A DNA stretch of 64,000 nucleotides, from NCBI RefSeq assembly GCF_003131205.1, contig NZ_QFFY01000005.1, forward strand, positions 552,432 to 616,431. Reading direction: 5' to 3'. This DNA comes from Occallatibacter savannae. GTDB taxonomy: Bacteria > Acidobacteriota > Terriglobia > Terriglobales > Acidobacteriaceae. Each line of letters begins with the position of its first letter. Positions within the stretch are counted from its first letter, which is position 1. Shown here piece by piece: positions 1 to 10,100 of the stretch. The translations under genes and the position numbers were made by a program. The notes beneath the pieces were generated by a model that had not been told where the DNA came from, ran no database searches, and worked only from the letters and a program-made list of their open reading frames with translations.

Positions 1-380
1 ACTCCATGGGCATCATCTTCTACGAGATGCTCACCGGCCGCGTTCCCTTTGTTGGCCCCAACCCGCTCGCCGTCATGAACGAACGCGTCCTCAACGACGT
101 CAAGCCACCGCGCGACCTCAATCCCGAGATCTCGCCCGAACTCGAAGAGATTCTCTATCGCGCCCTTGAGCGCGAGCCGCGTCATCGCTACGCCACCGCA
201 AGCGAGATGATGTGGGACCTCGAGCACCAGGAGCAGGTTGGAGTCGAACCACGGGGCGTCCGCTCCACCGCTCACACAAACAAGCGCTCCGCATCGCGCA
301 ACAAGCTCCTGCTCTACGCCGCGCTCGTCATCGTCCCCATCCTGCTGTTCGCAGTGATGCTTATCCTGTCCAGGCGATAG
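1..380 (+). CDS. Serine/threonine protein kinase, C-terminal part (5' truncated by window edge)
   Basis: Only the end of the gene is present; the frame is open to the left edge. The first residues (SMGIIFYEMLTG) match kinase subdomain IX. Further on, a conserved subdomain XI arginine lies in the stretch ALEREPRHRYATASEM. After the catalytic domain comes a short basic linker and one hydrophobic segment (about residues 100-121 from the first Met), then a two-arginine tail. It is therefore probably a Hanks-type kinase anchored by a C-terminal membrane helix with almost nothing outside. Substrate unknown. The N-terminal lobe and catalytic loop lie outside the window. Confidence 0.9.
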   Translation, partial: SMGIIFYEMLTGRVPFVGPNPLAVMNERVLNDVKPPRDLNPEISPELEEILYRALEREPRHRYATASEMMWDLEHQEQVGVEPRGVRSTAHTNKRSASRNKLLLYAALVIVPILLFAVMLILSRR

Positions 381-407
381 CTACTTGAGTTTTGACCGGC
401 AAATAAC

Positions 408-446
408 GCCTCAGAACTGATAACCGAAAACTGGTGACTGATAACT
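408..446. repeat. Degenerate 7-nt tandem repeat (ACTGATA-like)
   Basis: Units resembling ACTGATA recur with 7-nt phase immediately downstream of the stop codon of the TPR gene (minus strand). It belongs to the same family as the arrays at 39730-39754, 48782-48837 and 63326-63360. Confidence 0.5.
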
Positions 447-450
447 TCCC

Positions 451-1212
451 TCACGCCGTCAGTCTCTTCAGCGTCTTCTTCGCTCGTCGCGACCACGGTC
501 TTTCCCGCCGCCGCAGGTACCGCGGCATGGTCGGCTCCTTATCAAGCACCTTCTGTGCCCATTCGCGCGCCTCGGCATTGCGCCCTTCCGACGCCAGCAA
601 GTCCGCGAAATTGAGATACGTCTCTGACAGAGTGGAGGTAACAGTCACGCGCCGAAAGAGCGCCTCCGCCTTCTCCTTCTGTCCTGTCAGCGCATAAGCC
701 TGCGCCAGCAAAGCGGGAGCGCGATTGAAGTCGTAGTCCGGCTCCTTTGCGACCACTTTCTCGAGATCGGGTAATGCCGCCGGGGCATCGCCCAGCAGAA
801 TCGCACACACGCCCCGCCGGTAGAAGCAGTCGAGCGTCGTCGCCCGCGCATCGATGGCTCTGCCGAACGCAGCCCGCGCCTGCTGCAGCTTTCCATCCTC
901 CATGTAGAGCTCGCCAAGCTCCTCAAGATTTCCAACAGATGGATTGTCGCGAATCATCAGCTCGAGCGCCGCAATCCGTTTCCGCCGCGAGATTCCCTTG
1001 AAAGATTGGTTCAACAGTCCAGCGTCCGGAATCACTTCCGCGAAAATGTAAACCAGCGCGCCGACGGGGCCTAGAAACAGAATGATGTAAAGCCAGTACG
1101 TATCAGGCCGCCTGCGGATAAAATGCACGATCGCTACAATCTGGAGAATCAAACCCAGGGGTAGAAGAGACGCGTCAGCATTCCCATTGGACTGACCCTT
1201 TACGCTGAACAT
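451..1212 (-). CDS. Membrane-anchored tetratricopeptide-repeat protein
   Basis: 253 residues. Two hydrophobic segments (about 15-32 and 40-58) resemble the short N-terminal region called PLDc_N. They are followed by about 160 residues of alpha-helical TPR-like repeats (for example around LGELYMEDGKLQQARAAFGRAI and LLAQAYALTGQKEKAEALF), then a very basic tail (RRRERPWSRRAKKTLKRL). TPR arrays bind partner proteins, so a scaffold role at the inner membrane is inferred. No enzymatic motif is visible. It is transcribed toward the kinase fragment (convergent). The stop codon lies beside a degenerate 7-nt repeat. Confidence 0.75.
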   Translation of the reverse strand: MFSVKGQSNGNADASLLPLGLILQIVAIVHFIRRRPDTYWLYIILFLGPVGALVYIFAEVIPDAGLLNQSFKGISRRKRIAALELMIRDNPSVGNLEELGELYMEDGKLQQARAAFGRAIDARATTLDCFYRRGVCAILLGDAPAALPDLEKVVAKEPDYDFNRAPALLAQAYALTGQKEKAEALFRRVTVTSTLSETYLNFADLLASEGRNAEAREWAQKVLDKEPTMPRYLRRRERPWSRRAKKTLKRLTA

Positions 1213-1318
1213 GGATTCCTGCCGCCAAGCTTACCCCAAATCCACCCCGCCAGCGCAGCCCACTTTCGTGCGATGCGTCGCCCTTATTTGAACCGACAGC
1301 CTCTATCCACCGCCTTGT

Positions 1319-1373
1319 TACTCCCTACTCTCTCTTCCGAGTCTCGAGTCCCGAGTCCCTAGTCCCTGCTACT
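1319..1373. repeat. Degenerate tandem repeat of AGTCCCT/GAGTCCC units
   Basis: Repeated 7-nt units of the type GAGTCCC, AGTCCCT and TAGTCCC fill the bases directly after the stop codon of the ammonium transporter (minus strand). A near-identical array follows the GH51 stop codon at 29528-29590. No coding potential. Confidence 0.65.
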
Positions 1374-2660
1374 TCACCGGTACGACTCATCCCGATGCAC
1401 CACAAACTCCGGGTACGCATTCCCGCCCAGTTCATGCAGGTCCATCCCCAATCGCTCCCCATCGGCATCCACACGGAATGCGATCACCCAGTCCAGCAGC
1501 CAGAACAAACCGTAGACGACAGGCAGCATCAGCCCCAGCAGCGTCGACACTCCGACCAGTTGCGCCGCAGCCTGCCCTGCCGCCGGCGCGAACACTCCAG
1601 CCGCGATCAATCCCCACAGCCCCGCCGCTCCATGCACGCTGACCGCACCCGAGGGATCGTCAATCGATAACACCAGTTCGAACGACTCAACCATCAGTGG
1701 AGTAACGATCCCCGCTACCAGCCCGACAAACAATGCAGCCAGCGGTGGAACAACTCCGGCACAAGCGCTCGACGTCACCAGTCCCGCAAGCCATCCGTTC
1801 GCGCATAGGCTCGCATCCGGCTTGCCGAACCGAACTCGCGTAACAGAGAACGTCGCCACCAGCGCAGCCGTCGCAGCCAGCACTGTATTGATCGCCACCA
1901 CCACCAGCTTCGACGGCGCAGCGTTCAACCACAGCAGCGCTCCCGCCATGTTCCACGCCAGCCACCCCACCAGCGCCACAAGCGAACCGAACAGCACATA
2001 CACAACGTTGTGCCCCGGCATTGCCGTCGATAACCCCTCGCGCGGAAACTTGCCTTTCCGTGGTCCCGCAATCCAGATCACCGCCAGCGCCGCCAAGCCG
2101 CCCAGCATATGAATCGGGCCCGCTCCGCCTCCATCTGCAAATCCACCCGCCATCGAGAAATTCGTTCCCAGTTGCGCGAGCCAACCGCTCCACGCCCAAT
2201 GCGCTGCCAGCGGAAACACAGCAGCTCCAAGTACCGCCGCAATCCCCGCTCCTGCCGGAAGCCGCAGCCGGTCTGCACCCGATCCCCAGGGAATCATCGC
2301 TACCATCGCCACCGACAGCACCTCGAACAGCAGCATCAGCTGATCGCGTGCCGGCGCTGAAGCCAATCCCGCGCCGAAGAGTCTTCCCGCTCCAGCCCAG
2401 TCCCACGCCTTTCCAGCCGCGTGCAGCACCAGATCCTTATCGCCTCCGCTCGCGATCGCCCACCCCGCCAGCACAAACGCAATCACCGCCGTCGAAATCA
2501 CCACCAGCGTTCCCAGCGCCGACTGCATCGCCGAACGCGACCGGCCCAGTCCCACATTCACCAGTGCCAGCCCCGCAATCGCCATCGGCGCAAGCAGCAG
2601 CAACACGAGCGTCAGAGCGAACGAAGTTTCGGGATAGGGAACCGGCGCAAGCGGCGTCAT
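1374..2660 (-). CDS. Ammonium transporter, Amt/Rh family
   Basis: 428 residues with about 11 hydrophobic segments; it would move ammonium across the inner membrane. The twin-histidine pore signature is present. An Asp lies 8 residues before the first His, as in AmtB D160/H168 (DGGGAGPIH), and the second His is in SVHGAAGLWG. The start is set at 2660 because a GGAG sequence lies about 9 nt upstream and the ATG overlaps the stop of the preceding 59-codon gene as ATGA. An extension to 2735 in this frame would run through that gene. No GlnK/P-II gene is adjacent, so nitrogen control cannot be inferred from context. The C-terminus is short. Confidence 0.9.
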   Translation of the reverse strand: MTPLAPVPYPETSFALTLVLLLLAPMAIAGLALVNVGLGRSRSAMQSALGTLVVISTAVIAFVLAGWAIASGGDKDLVLHAAGKAWDWAGAGRLFGAGLASAPARDQLMLLFEVLSVAMVAMIPWGSGADRLRLPAGAGIAAVLGAAVFPLAAHWAWSGWLAQLGTNFSMAGGFADGGGAGPIHMLGGLAALAVIWIAGPRKGKFPREGLSTAMPGHNVVYVLFGSLVALVGWLAWNMAGALLWLNAAPSKLVVVAINTVLAATAALVATFSVTRVRFGKPDASLCANGWLAGLVTSSACAGVVPPLAALFVGLVAGIVTPLMVESFELVLSIDDPSGAVSVHGAAGLWGLIAAGVFAPAAGQAAAQLVGVSTLLGLMLPVVYGLFWLLDWVIAFRVDADGERLGMDLHELGGNAYPEFVVHRDESYR

Positions 2661-2836
2661 CGATTCTCGCTCCGTAACTGCATGTGTCCGCGCACTGCTA
2701 CCCCCAGCCCCATCGCCTCCACCGCGAGACCGCACAGCACAAACGCGGTGCGCTGCGCCGCGCCCGGAAACAGCACGATCGCTGCCACGGTGAGAAAAAA
2801 GCCCGCTGGCATCACCAGCAATCCTGCATATTTCAT
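2657..2836 (-). CDS. Small two-helix membrane protein coupled to the ammonium transporter
   Basis: 59 residues: MKYAGLLVMPAGFFLTVAAI begins a hydrophobic hairpin of two predicted membrane helices (about 3-23 and 30-48), ending in a basic tail. A good ribosome-binding site (AAGGGA) stands about 8 nt upstream. The stop overlaps the transporter ATG by ATGA, so the two are probably translationally coupled. It is too short for most gene callers. Function unknown; by position it may be an accessory subunit or assembly factor for the transporter. Confidence 0.7.
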   Translation of the reverse strand: MKYAGLLVMPAGFFLTVAAIVLFPGAAQRTAFVLCGLAVEAMGLGVAVRGHMQLRSENR

Positions 2837-3048
2837 GATTTCGTCCCTTCAGAAAATCAATTGACTGGACAACTGCGCGCAGGCAAAAACCCGCAATGCA
2901 ATCAAAAGAAATGTCTGGAAGATAACTGGATGTGGAACTTCTTCATAGATTCTAAATGCGTCGGTTGCTACTGTTAACGTGATTTGCGCCACACTTCGAA
3001 GTGCTTCGTAGAGCGCTTCGCATTCCCCTTACCCCGGAGGCTGTACTC

Positions 3049-3420
3049 ATGTCGCTACTCAACCGGCTGATTCAAAATCTGGTTCAGAACCAGCTGGGAG
3101 CTATCTTTGTGCTCATCGTAGCCGCATTCCTTGAGGCATGGGGCGATTCCTTCTTTCAATCCGCTTTCTACCGCTCCGCCGGAGCATCACGCGTCATCGC
3201 AATCTGTTCAGGAGCGCTCGTGCTCGCACTCTACGGTTCCACCGTGAACCTTCCGCGCTGGGACTTCGGCAAACTCCTCGGCGTGTATGTCGTGCTCTTC
3301 TTCCTCGCGGCCCAACTCCTTGCGAAGATCCGTTTCGGCCAGTCGCCCACGATGCCCATCTACGCCGGAGGCTCTCTCATCGTCATCGGCGGCTTTGTCG
3401 TCGCCTTCTGGAAAGCATGA
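3049..3420 (+). CDS. Small multi-helix membrane protein, YnfA/DMT-like
   Basis: 123 residues with four hydrophobic segments and the conserved-looking stretches LEAWGDSFF and YGSTVNLPRWDFGKLLGVYVV. The arrangement resembles YnfA (UPF0060) and small members of the drug/metabolite transporter superfamily. Substrate unknown. The start at 3049 is chosen over an upstream GTG at 3001 because GGAGG lies 8-9 nt before it. It is divergent from the ammonium transporter unit; the shared region 2837-3048 must hold both promoters, but I cannot place them with confidence. Confidence 0.7.
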   Translation: MSLLNRLIQNLVQNQLGAIFVLIVAAFLEAWGDSFFQSAFYRSAGASRVIAICSGALVLALYGSTVNLPRWDFGKLLGVYVVLFFLAAQLLAKIRFGQSPTMPIYAGGSLIVIGGFVVAFWKA

Positions 3421-3485
3421 GATCGCCGCGCGGTTCTAGTCCATCGCGATAGACTTCTGCCTGTCACAATGAACCCGAAAAACAT

Positions 3486-5198
3486 ATGTTGAAGCCCGCC
3501 TCCGCCTTTCTCTCGCTGCTTTTCATCTCCGTTGCTTGCACTGCGCAGCGAATCGAAGTGACCATACCGTCGGCAAAGCCGCTAAACGGTCATCTCATCC
3601 TTGTCATCGCAAAAAATGACAATCCTGAACCGCGCAACCAGCTCAGCGAAACCTACGACTCCGCGCAGGGTTTCGGCGTTGATGCAGAGAACGTCGCGCC
3701 CGGCACCCCCCTCGTTATCGACGCCAAAACCTTCGGCTATCCTCGTCGCTCGCTCGCCAGCCTCGACCCCGGCGATTACTACGTCCAGGCTGTCTTTAAC
3801 GTCTACGAGCAGTTCCATCTCGCCTCAGGTAAAACTGTTTGGCTTCCGCCCGACAAGGGCGAAGGCCAGCACTGGAATCTCAAGCCCGGCAATCCCTTCA
3901 ACAAGCCGCAGAAGATCCATCTCGATCCAAAATCTACCGCCTCCATCAAACTCACCCTCGATCAAACCATTCCATCACTCGAAGGAACGCCGCGCGACCC
4001 GCTCGTCATCGCGCAACAGCAGCCAACCGCGAAGTGGCTTAGATACGAGCGCTTCAAGAGCGACAAACTTAGCGCCTTCTGGGGACGCGACATGTACCTC
4101 GGCGCCTGGGTCCTGCTTCCCGACGGCTTCGACGAGCATCCCGATGCGAAATACCCGGTCATCGTCTATCAGGACCACTACCATCCAGCCATCGGTCCCG
4201 CGCAGTTCACCGCCGTTGCTCCGACCGATCCCAAGTCGCCTGACTTCCGCCGCCAGCAGATCGGCTACCGCCTCTATCAGGACTGGATCTCCGGCCGCCT
4301 TCCGCGCGTCATCCTCATCTACGTCCAAAACGCGAACCCTTACTACGACGACTCCTATGACGTAGACTCGTCCAGCGTCGGCCCATACGGATCCGCTATT
4401 AACGACGAACTCATTCCCATGCTCGAAAAAAAATACCGCGGCATCGGCCAGGGATGGGCACGCGCCACGTTCGGCGGATCGACCGGCGGCTGGGAGGCTC
4501 TCGCGACGCAGGTCTTCTATCCCGACTTCTACAACGGTGCCTTTGTCGCCTGTCCCGACCCCGTAGATTTCCACGCCTATCAGGGCATCGATCTCTATAA
4601 CGACACCAACGCATTCGTCCGCAAAGGCAACTTCGGCGAGGTACCCATCCCCGGCGATCGCAAAACCGACGGCTCCATCATCGCGTTGACCGGCGACGAA
4701 TACGCCTTTGAATACGTCCTCGGCACACACGGCCGATCCACGGAACAGTGGGACATCTGGCAGGCAGTCTTCTCCCCGATGGGCAACGACGGCTATCCCG
4801 CGCAGATCATCGACCCGCAGACCGGCGTCATCGATAAAAAAGTCCTCGCCTTCTGGCACGATCACTACGACCTTGCCGCAATCATGAAGCGCGACTGGCC
4901 CACCCTCGGTCCCAAGCTCGAAGGCAAACTTCACATTGCCGTCGGCGATGCCGACACCTACTTCCTCAACAACGCCGTCCACATGCTCGACAAGCAGCTG
5001 CAGGCAACGCGCAACCCGCACTCTGACGCCACCTTCCAGTACGGCCCGGGCATGCCTCACTGCTATACCGGCGGCCCCGGCGAATACACAATGCAGCAGA
5101 ACAATGCCGACTGGCTCCAGCGCATTCTCCCCGTTATGACAGACCACATGCTCGCTACGGCTCCCGCCGGCGCAGACGTGAAGTCCTGGCGCTATTAG
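3486..5198 (+). CDS. Secreted putative esterase (alpha/beta hydrolase, esterase-D-like)
   Basis: 570 residues with an N-terminal signal peptide (about 1-20). The first 150 residues look like a beta-rich domain. The C-terminal two-thirds carry an alpha/beta-hydrolase with the nucleophile elbow FGGSTGGWEA. A conserved-looking His (GMPHCYTGG) near the end and an acidic residue around GDADTYF could complete a triad. Likely acts on an ester in the periplasm or outside the cell; the substrate cannot be named. A -10-like TAGACT lies at 3450-3455 and there is no clear Shine-Dalgarno sequence. Followed after 26 nt by an SDR gene in the same direction. Confidence 0.7.
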   Translation: MLKPASAFLSLLFISVACTAQRIEVTIPSAKPLNGHLILVIAKNDNPEPRNQLSETYDSAQGFGVDAENVAPGTPLVIDAKTFGYPRRSLASLDPGDYYVQAVFNVYEQFHLASGKTVWLPPDKGEGQHWNLKPGNPFNKPQKIHLDPKSTASIKLTLDQTIPSLEGTPRDPLVIAQQQPTAKWLRYERFKSDKLSAFWGRDMYLGAWVLLPDGFDEHPDAKYPVIVYQDHYHPAIGPAQFTAVAPTDPKSPDFRRQQIGYRLYQDWISGRLPRVILIYVQNANPYYDDSYDVDSSSVGPYGSAINDELIPMLEKKYRGIGQGWARATFGGSTGGWEALATQVFYPDFYNGAFVACPDPVDFHAYQGIDLYNDTNAFVRKGNFGEVPIPGDRKTDGSIIALTGDEYAFEYVLGTHGRSTEQWDIWQAVFSPMGNDGYPAQIIDPQTGVIDKKVLAFWHDHYDLAAIMKRDWPTLGPKLEGKLHIAVGDADTYFLNNAVHMLDKQLQATRNPHSDATFQYGPGMPHCYTGGPGEYTMQQNNADWLQRILPVMTDHMLATAPAGADVKSWRY

Positions 5199-5224
5199 TC
5201 ACTCTCAAAGGAGACATCTCGCAA

Positions 5225-5872
5225 ATGAACGAACTCTTCATAGGAATCGGCGCCGGCCCGGGCATGGGTTTCAGTACCGCCGCGCGCTTCGCAAAAGAGG
5301 GATTTGACCTCGTTCTTACTTCCCGCAACATCGCCAAAATCCAGCCCCTCGTGGCCGAACTCAAGGCCGCCACTGGCCGCAACGTCGAGATGTTTGCTCT
5401 CGACTCCACCGATGCGGCGTCCGTGCAGAACCTCGCTGACCGATTCGGTGACCGCGTCAGAGTCCTTCACTACAACGCGGCCGTGATGCAGAAATCAGAC
5501 CCGCTTGCGACCTCCGTCGCCGCGTTCATCCACAATCTTCAGGTCGACGTCGTCGGCGCCTACAGCGCCATCCAGTCCTTTGTTCCCAAAATGCAGAGCC
5601 GCGGCAAAGGCACCATTCTCCTCACCGGCGGAGGCCTCGCGCTTGCTCCCCATCCCAACTACCTCTCTCTGAGTATCGGTAAAGCGGGAATTCGCTCCAT
5701 GGCAAAAGCGCTCTTCCGTCCCCTCGGCGCCAAAGGAATCCATCTCGCGACCCTCACCGTCGCCAAGATCGTCGCCGCCGGTTCCGCGGACGCGGATGCC
5801 GCTGCCGAAGCATTCTGGAGTCTGCACTCAGAACAGGAAGGGAAGTGGACCTGGGAGGCCACGCTCAGCTAA
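5225..5872 (+). CDS. SDR-fold protein lacking the usual catalytic tyrosine
   Basis: 215 residues. A glycine-rich nucleotide-binding loop (GAGPGMG) is at the N-terminus and an N-A-A-like motif (YNAAV) near residue 85, as in short-chain dehydrogenases. Where YxxxK is expected the sequence reads LSIGK: the lysine is there but the tyrosine is not. It may bind NAD(P) without acting as a classical dehydrogenase. AAGGAG lies about 15 nt upstream of the ATG, a wide spacing. Probably co-transcribed with the esterase. Confidence 0.7.
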   Translation: MNELFIGIGAGPGMGFSTAARFAKEGFDLVLTSRNIAKIQPLVAELKAATGRNVEMFALDSTDAASVQNLADRFGDRVRVLHYNAAVMQKSDPLATSVAAFIHNLQVDVVGAYSAIQSFVPKMQSRGKGTILLTGGGLALAPHPNYLSLSIGKAGIRSMAKALFRPLGAKGIHLATLTVAKIVAAGSADADAAAEAFWSLHSEQEGKWTWEATLS

Positions 5873-6265
5873 GTCCGCTAAGTCCGCGTGGACATGCGCG
5901 GCGCCTATTGCCGGATCTGAAACACACCCTCGTTAGCAGCAGGAATAGTGCAAAAACAGGTCGTCACTCATCCCAGTTTTTGGGACACTTCGAGTGCGCG
6001 ATCACTCCACTGCTTCCTCGACCTCACGTGAGCGAACCTGTTTACCTTTCAGTGCATTACAAAAAGTTAAGCAGCATAAACATTTTTTAGTCCCTCAACT
6101 GTTGACCCCGTTACAGATAGGCCTCTGGCTGCTATATTGAACTTTCGGGGTCGTCCGCCTTTCAGGTGGGTTTTATCCGAAATCGAAATCTGACCATATC
6201 CTGTGTGATCGCCGGCACAGCGCGCACAATCGACTGATTAACGAACAACAAGCAGGAAAGCATTC
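5873..6265. promoter_or_regulatory. 393-nt leader/promoter region of the respiratory cluster
   Basis: No gene is visible. A plausible sigma-70 promoter is GTTACA (6110-6115), 17 nt, then TATATT (6133-6138), the -10 being extended (TGCTATATT, 6130-6138). That would give a leader of about 120 nt before actA. The upstream part holds a CCCAGTTTTTGGGA-like hairpin at about 5974-5987 and is otherwise featureless. Confidence 0.5.
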
Positions 6266-7129
6266 ATGGCGCAGATCTTTGACCGCAGCTCCAATGCTTT
6301 GGCTCGAGCGAGCCTGGTGCTGACGGGTCTTATCGTGATCGCTCTCGGAGTCACACTCGACCAGTTGCAGCGCTCCCCATGGGTAACTCGCCAGGGTCAA
6401 CGTCCCGAACAGCCCGTCCCCTTCAGCCACAAGCATCACGTCACAGGCCTCGGCCTCCAGTGCCAGTACTGTCACACCAGCGTTGAGAAATCCAGCTACG
6501 CTGGCATTCCTCCTACCAAGACTTGCATTAACTGCCACGCACAGATCTGGACCAATGCCGCTCTCCTGCAGCCCGTACGCGACAGCTGGGCCACCGGCGA
6601 GTCGCTTCCCTGGATCAAGGTTCACGACCTTCCCGACTATGTCTACTTCAGCCACCAGATCCACGTGAACAAAGGCATCGGATGCGCAAGCTGCCACGGC
6701 CGCGTCGATCAGATGCCGCTGATGTACGCGCAGAACACGCTGCAAATGGAGTGGTGCCTCGACTGCCACCGCAATCCCGCCAAGAACCTCCGCCCCACTG
6801 GCCAGATCTACAACATGGCGTGGGAAGCGCCCGCTCCTGAGCGTCCGGTGTGGTGCGCGGTTTCCGGAGAGAAGGCCGGCGTGCCCACTGCGCAGAGCGC
6901 CAACTGCACCACCAAGGATCCAACCGGCGCCGGCCCGCAGATGGCCGCATTGCAGAAGCCCACGCTCGAACCCGAGAAGACTGCGACAGACGCGTCCACC
7001 GGCACCATACCCGCTTCACTGCACTACGAGAAATTCACCAGTCAGGATCAGCTCGGACATTTCCTGCTGAAGCAATACCACATTCGCAATCCGTACGAAC
7101 TCAGCAGTTGCGAGGTTTGCCACCGATGA
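6266..7129 (+). CDS. actA: Alternative complex III pentaheme cytochrome c subunit ActA
   Basis: 287 residues. An N-terminal hydrophobic anchor (about 14-33) is followed by five CXXCH heme-binding motifs at about residues 66, 87, 140, 164 and 282 (CQYCH, CINCH, CASCH, CLDCH, CEVCH), matching the pentaheme ActA of ACIII. It faces the periplasm and passes electrons from the quinol-oxidising complex toward the cytochrome oxidase. First gene of the cluster. Its TGA overlaps the actB ATG by 4 nt, so translation is coupled. Confidence 0.95.
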   Translation: MAQIFDRSSNALARASLVLTGLIVIALGVTLDQLQRSPWVTRQGQRPEQPVPFSHKHHVTGLGLQCQYCHTSVEKSSYAGIPPTKTCINCHAQIWTNAALLQPVRDSWATGESLPWIKVHDLPDYVYFSHQIHVNKGIGCASCHGRVDQMPLMYAQNTLQMEWCLDCHRNPAKNLRPTGQIYNMAWEAPAPERPVWCAVSGEKAGVPTAQSANCTTKDPTGAGPQMAALQKPTLEPEKTATDASTGTIPASLHYEKFTSQDQLGHFLLKQYHIRNPYELSSCEVCHR

Positions 7130-10100
7130 GTCGCGAGCCTTTGAACGGAACGAAAGCAACGGGGAACACCGTGGAGATCGAAAAGAGCAAGGCCAGCCTT
7201 GCTGAGAACGAAGCGCCGCTGACACTGGAGCAGGTGCGCGAAAAATTGAAGGGAACCACCGGCAAGAAGCTCTGGCGTTCGATCGATGAGCTCCAGAACA
7301 CTCCGGAGTTCCAGGCGGCCGTCGAGCGCGAATTTCCTGCCGCAGCGCAGGAGTGGGTCGATCCGGTATCCCGCCGCGGCTTCCTCAAGATCATGGGCGC
7401 CTCCATGGCGCTTGCAGGCCTCGCCGGTTGCACCAAGCAGCCCGATGAACCGATCTACCCCTACGTCAAAGCTCCCGAAGATCTGGTTCTTGGCAAGCCG
7501 ATGTACTTCGCGACGGCGAACCCGTTGCCGACCGGAGCTGTCCCTCTTCTCGTCAAGAGCGATGAGTTCCGCCCGATCAAGGTCGACGGAAACCCCGATC
7601 ACCCCTACAACCACGGATCGTCCGACGTCTTCTCGCAGGGCTCGCTCCTCGATCTCTACGATCCCGATCGATCGCAGCATTCCACCTATCAGGGCGAAAA
7701 CAGCGACTGGGCCAACTTCGCGCGCGAGTTTCGCGACAAGGTTGCAAGCACCAAGGACGGCACCGGGATCTATATCCTCAGCTCGACGGTCACCTCGCCC
7801 ACTCTCGCTCGCCAATGGAAAGCCGTGCAGGCTGCCTACCCCAAGGCGAAGCTCATTCAGTACGATCCCGCACTTGCCGGCACCTTCCTCACTAAGGGCT
7901 ACAACGTTCAATACGACCTCACGCAGGCTGACGTCATCGTCTCGCTCGATGCCGACTTCCTTTCGAGCGCCTCGTACCCCGGCTTTCATAAGCTCGTCTT
8001 CGACTACGCCAAGCGCCGCAAAGACCCTGCGAGCGGAATGAATCGCCTCTACTCGGTCGAAAGCACGCCCACCACGACCGGCATGAAGGCCGAGCATCGC
8101 ATCGGTCTTCGCGCCAGCGAAGTGCCCGCGTTCGCCGCGGCACTCGCCGCGCAGGTTGGCGCGTCCGGCGCAAACGCGCCTCAATACGCGTGGACCGCCG
8201 AGCAGCAGAAGTTCCTCGCCGCGCTCGCCAAGGACCTGAAGGCCAACGGCGGCAAGAGTGCCGTCATTCCCGGCCTCTACCAGGACGAATCAGTCGCCGC
8301 GCTTGCTCTCGCCATCAACCAGGCTCTCGGCAACGTCGGCAAGACCGTCACGGTCTCCTCCGAGCCCGCGATTCCAATCCCCAGCGATCAGATCGCCGAC
8401 CTCAAAAGCCTCGTCGCCGATCTCAACGCCGGCAAGGTCGACTGGCTTGTCATCATCAATTCGAACCCTGTTTACTCCGCTCCCGCAGATCTGGGCTTCA
8501 ACGACAATCTGCTCGGCAAGGCAAAGATGGTCGCCCACATCGGCTCGCACTACGACGAGACCGGGCGCGTCGCGCAGTGGCACATCCCTGCAGCGCACTA
8601 TCTCGAAACGTGGTCCGATGCCCGCGCCTACGACGGCACCGTTTCCATCGTTCAGCCCATGATTGAGCCGCTCTGGGGCGGTGTATCAGCACACCAGGTT
8701 CTCCAGGCGCTCCTCGACAACCCGCAGCTCAGCGCCTACGAAGCCGTCCGCGCCACGCAGAAAGACAACATCAAGGGCGACTTCGAAACCGGCTGGCGCA
8801 AGGCTCTTCACTCCGGCTGGATCGAGAACACCGCATATGCCTCCGGCGGCGCTCCGAAGATCGATGCTGCGAAAGTGCCGACGCCGAACTCCAAAGACCA
8901 GCTCGAAATCATCTTCCGTCCCGACCCGAACGTCTACGACGGCCGCTGGTCCAACGTTGGCTGGCTTCAGGAACTGCCTAAGCCCGTCACGAACCTCAGC
9001 TGGGATAACGCCGCCATCTTCTCCGGATACACCCGCGAAAAGCTCAATGCAGAAGAAGACGACATTGTCGAGATCAGCGCTGCTGGCGGCACCGTCAAAG
9101 CTCCAGTCATCGCGGCTCCTGGCCACCCTGACAACTCGGTTACCATCTACCTCGGCTACGGTCGCGAAGCCGCAGGCCGTGTCGGCTCCGGTATGGGCTT
9201 CAGCGCCTATCGCGTGCAGTCCTCGTCCAACCCCTTTGTCGCGACCGGCACTGTAAAGAAGGTCGACGGCAAGTGGGGAATCGCGATCACGAAGAGCCAC
9301 TTCCAGGACCATCGCGCCAAGAACCTCACCGAGCACAGCAACGAGAACTGGTCGCTCGAAGGTGTCGAAGCGATCGGCCCTCGCGCCATCATCCGCTACG
9401 CGACCCTCGAAGAGTTCAAGGCGAATCCGAACTTCGCGCACGAAGGCGAAGGCCGCGACACTCCAGAGCCTGACACCACGCTGTTCCCCAACTGGCCCTA
9501 CCCCGCCAACAAGTGGGGCATGTCCATCGACATGAACAGCTGCACCGGCTGCAACGCCTGCGTCATGGCTTGCTACGCCGAGAACAACATTCCTGTCGTC
9601 GGCAAGCAGCAGGTGCGCATCGGCCGCATCATGCAGTGGCTCCGCATTGATGCTTACTACGAAGGCGACCTCGCAGCTCCCCGCGCTCACTTTCAGCCCA
9701 TGACCTGCCAGCACTGCGAAAACGCGCCCTGCGAACAGGTCTGCCCGGTCGGCGCAACGGTGCACACGCCGGAAGGCCTGAACACGATGGTCTACAACCG
9801 CTGCGTGGGCACGCGCTACTGCTCCAACAACTGCCCCTACAAGGTGCGCCGCTTCAACTACCTGCTCTACTCCGATTACGAAACCGACAGCCTCAAGCTC
9901 ATGCGCAACCCCGATGTTTCGGTTCGCTCGCGCGGCGTCATGGAGAAGTGCAGCTACTGCGTCCAGCGCATCAATGCCGCAAAGATCGAAGCCGACAAGG
10001 AAAATCGCGAAATCCGCGATGGCGAAATCGTCACGGCCTGCCAGCAGGCGTGCCCGGCCTCGGTCATCACCTTCGGAAATCTCAACGACAAGAACAGCAA

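Noticed and set aside
3975..5147. 390-codon open frame on the minus strand opposite the esterase
   Set aside because: Mirrors the codon bias of the esterase gene; its translation is a repetitive Val/Gly/Asp/Glu-rich string with no domain.
6102..6138. TTGACC as -35 for the actA promoter
   Set aside because: The distance to TATATT is 25 nt, too long; GTTACA at 6110 gives 17 nt.
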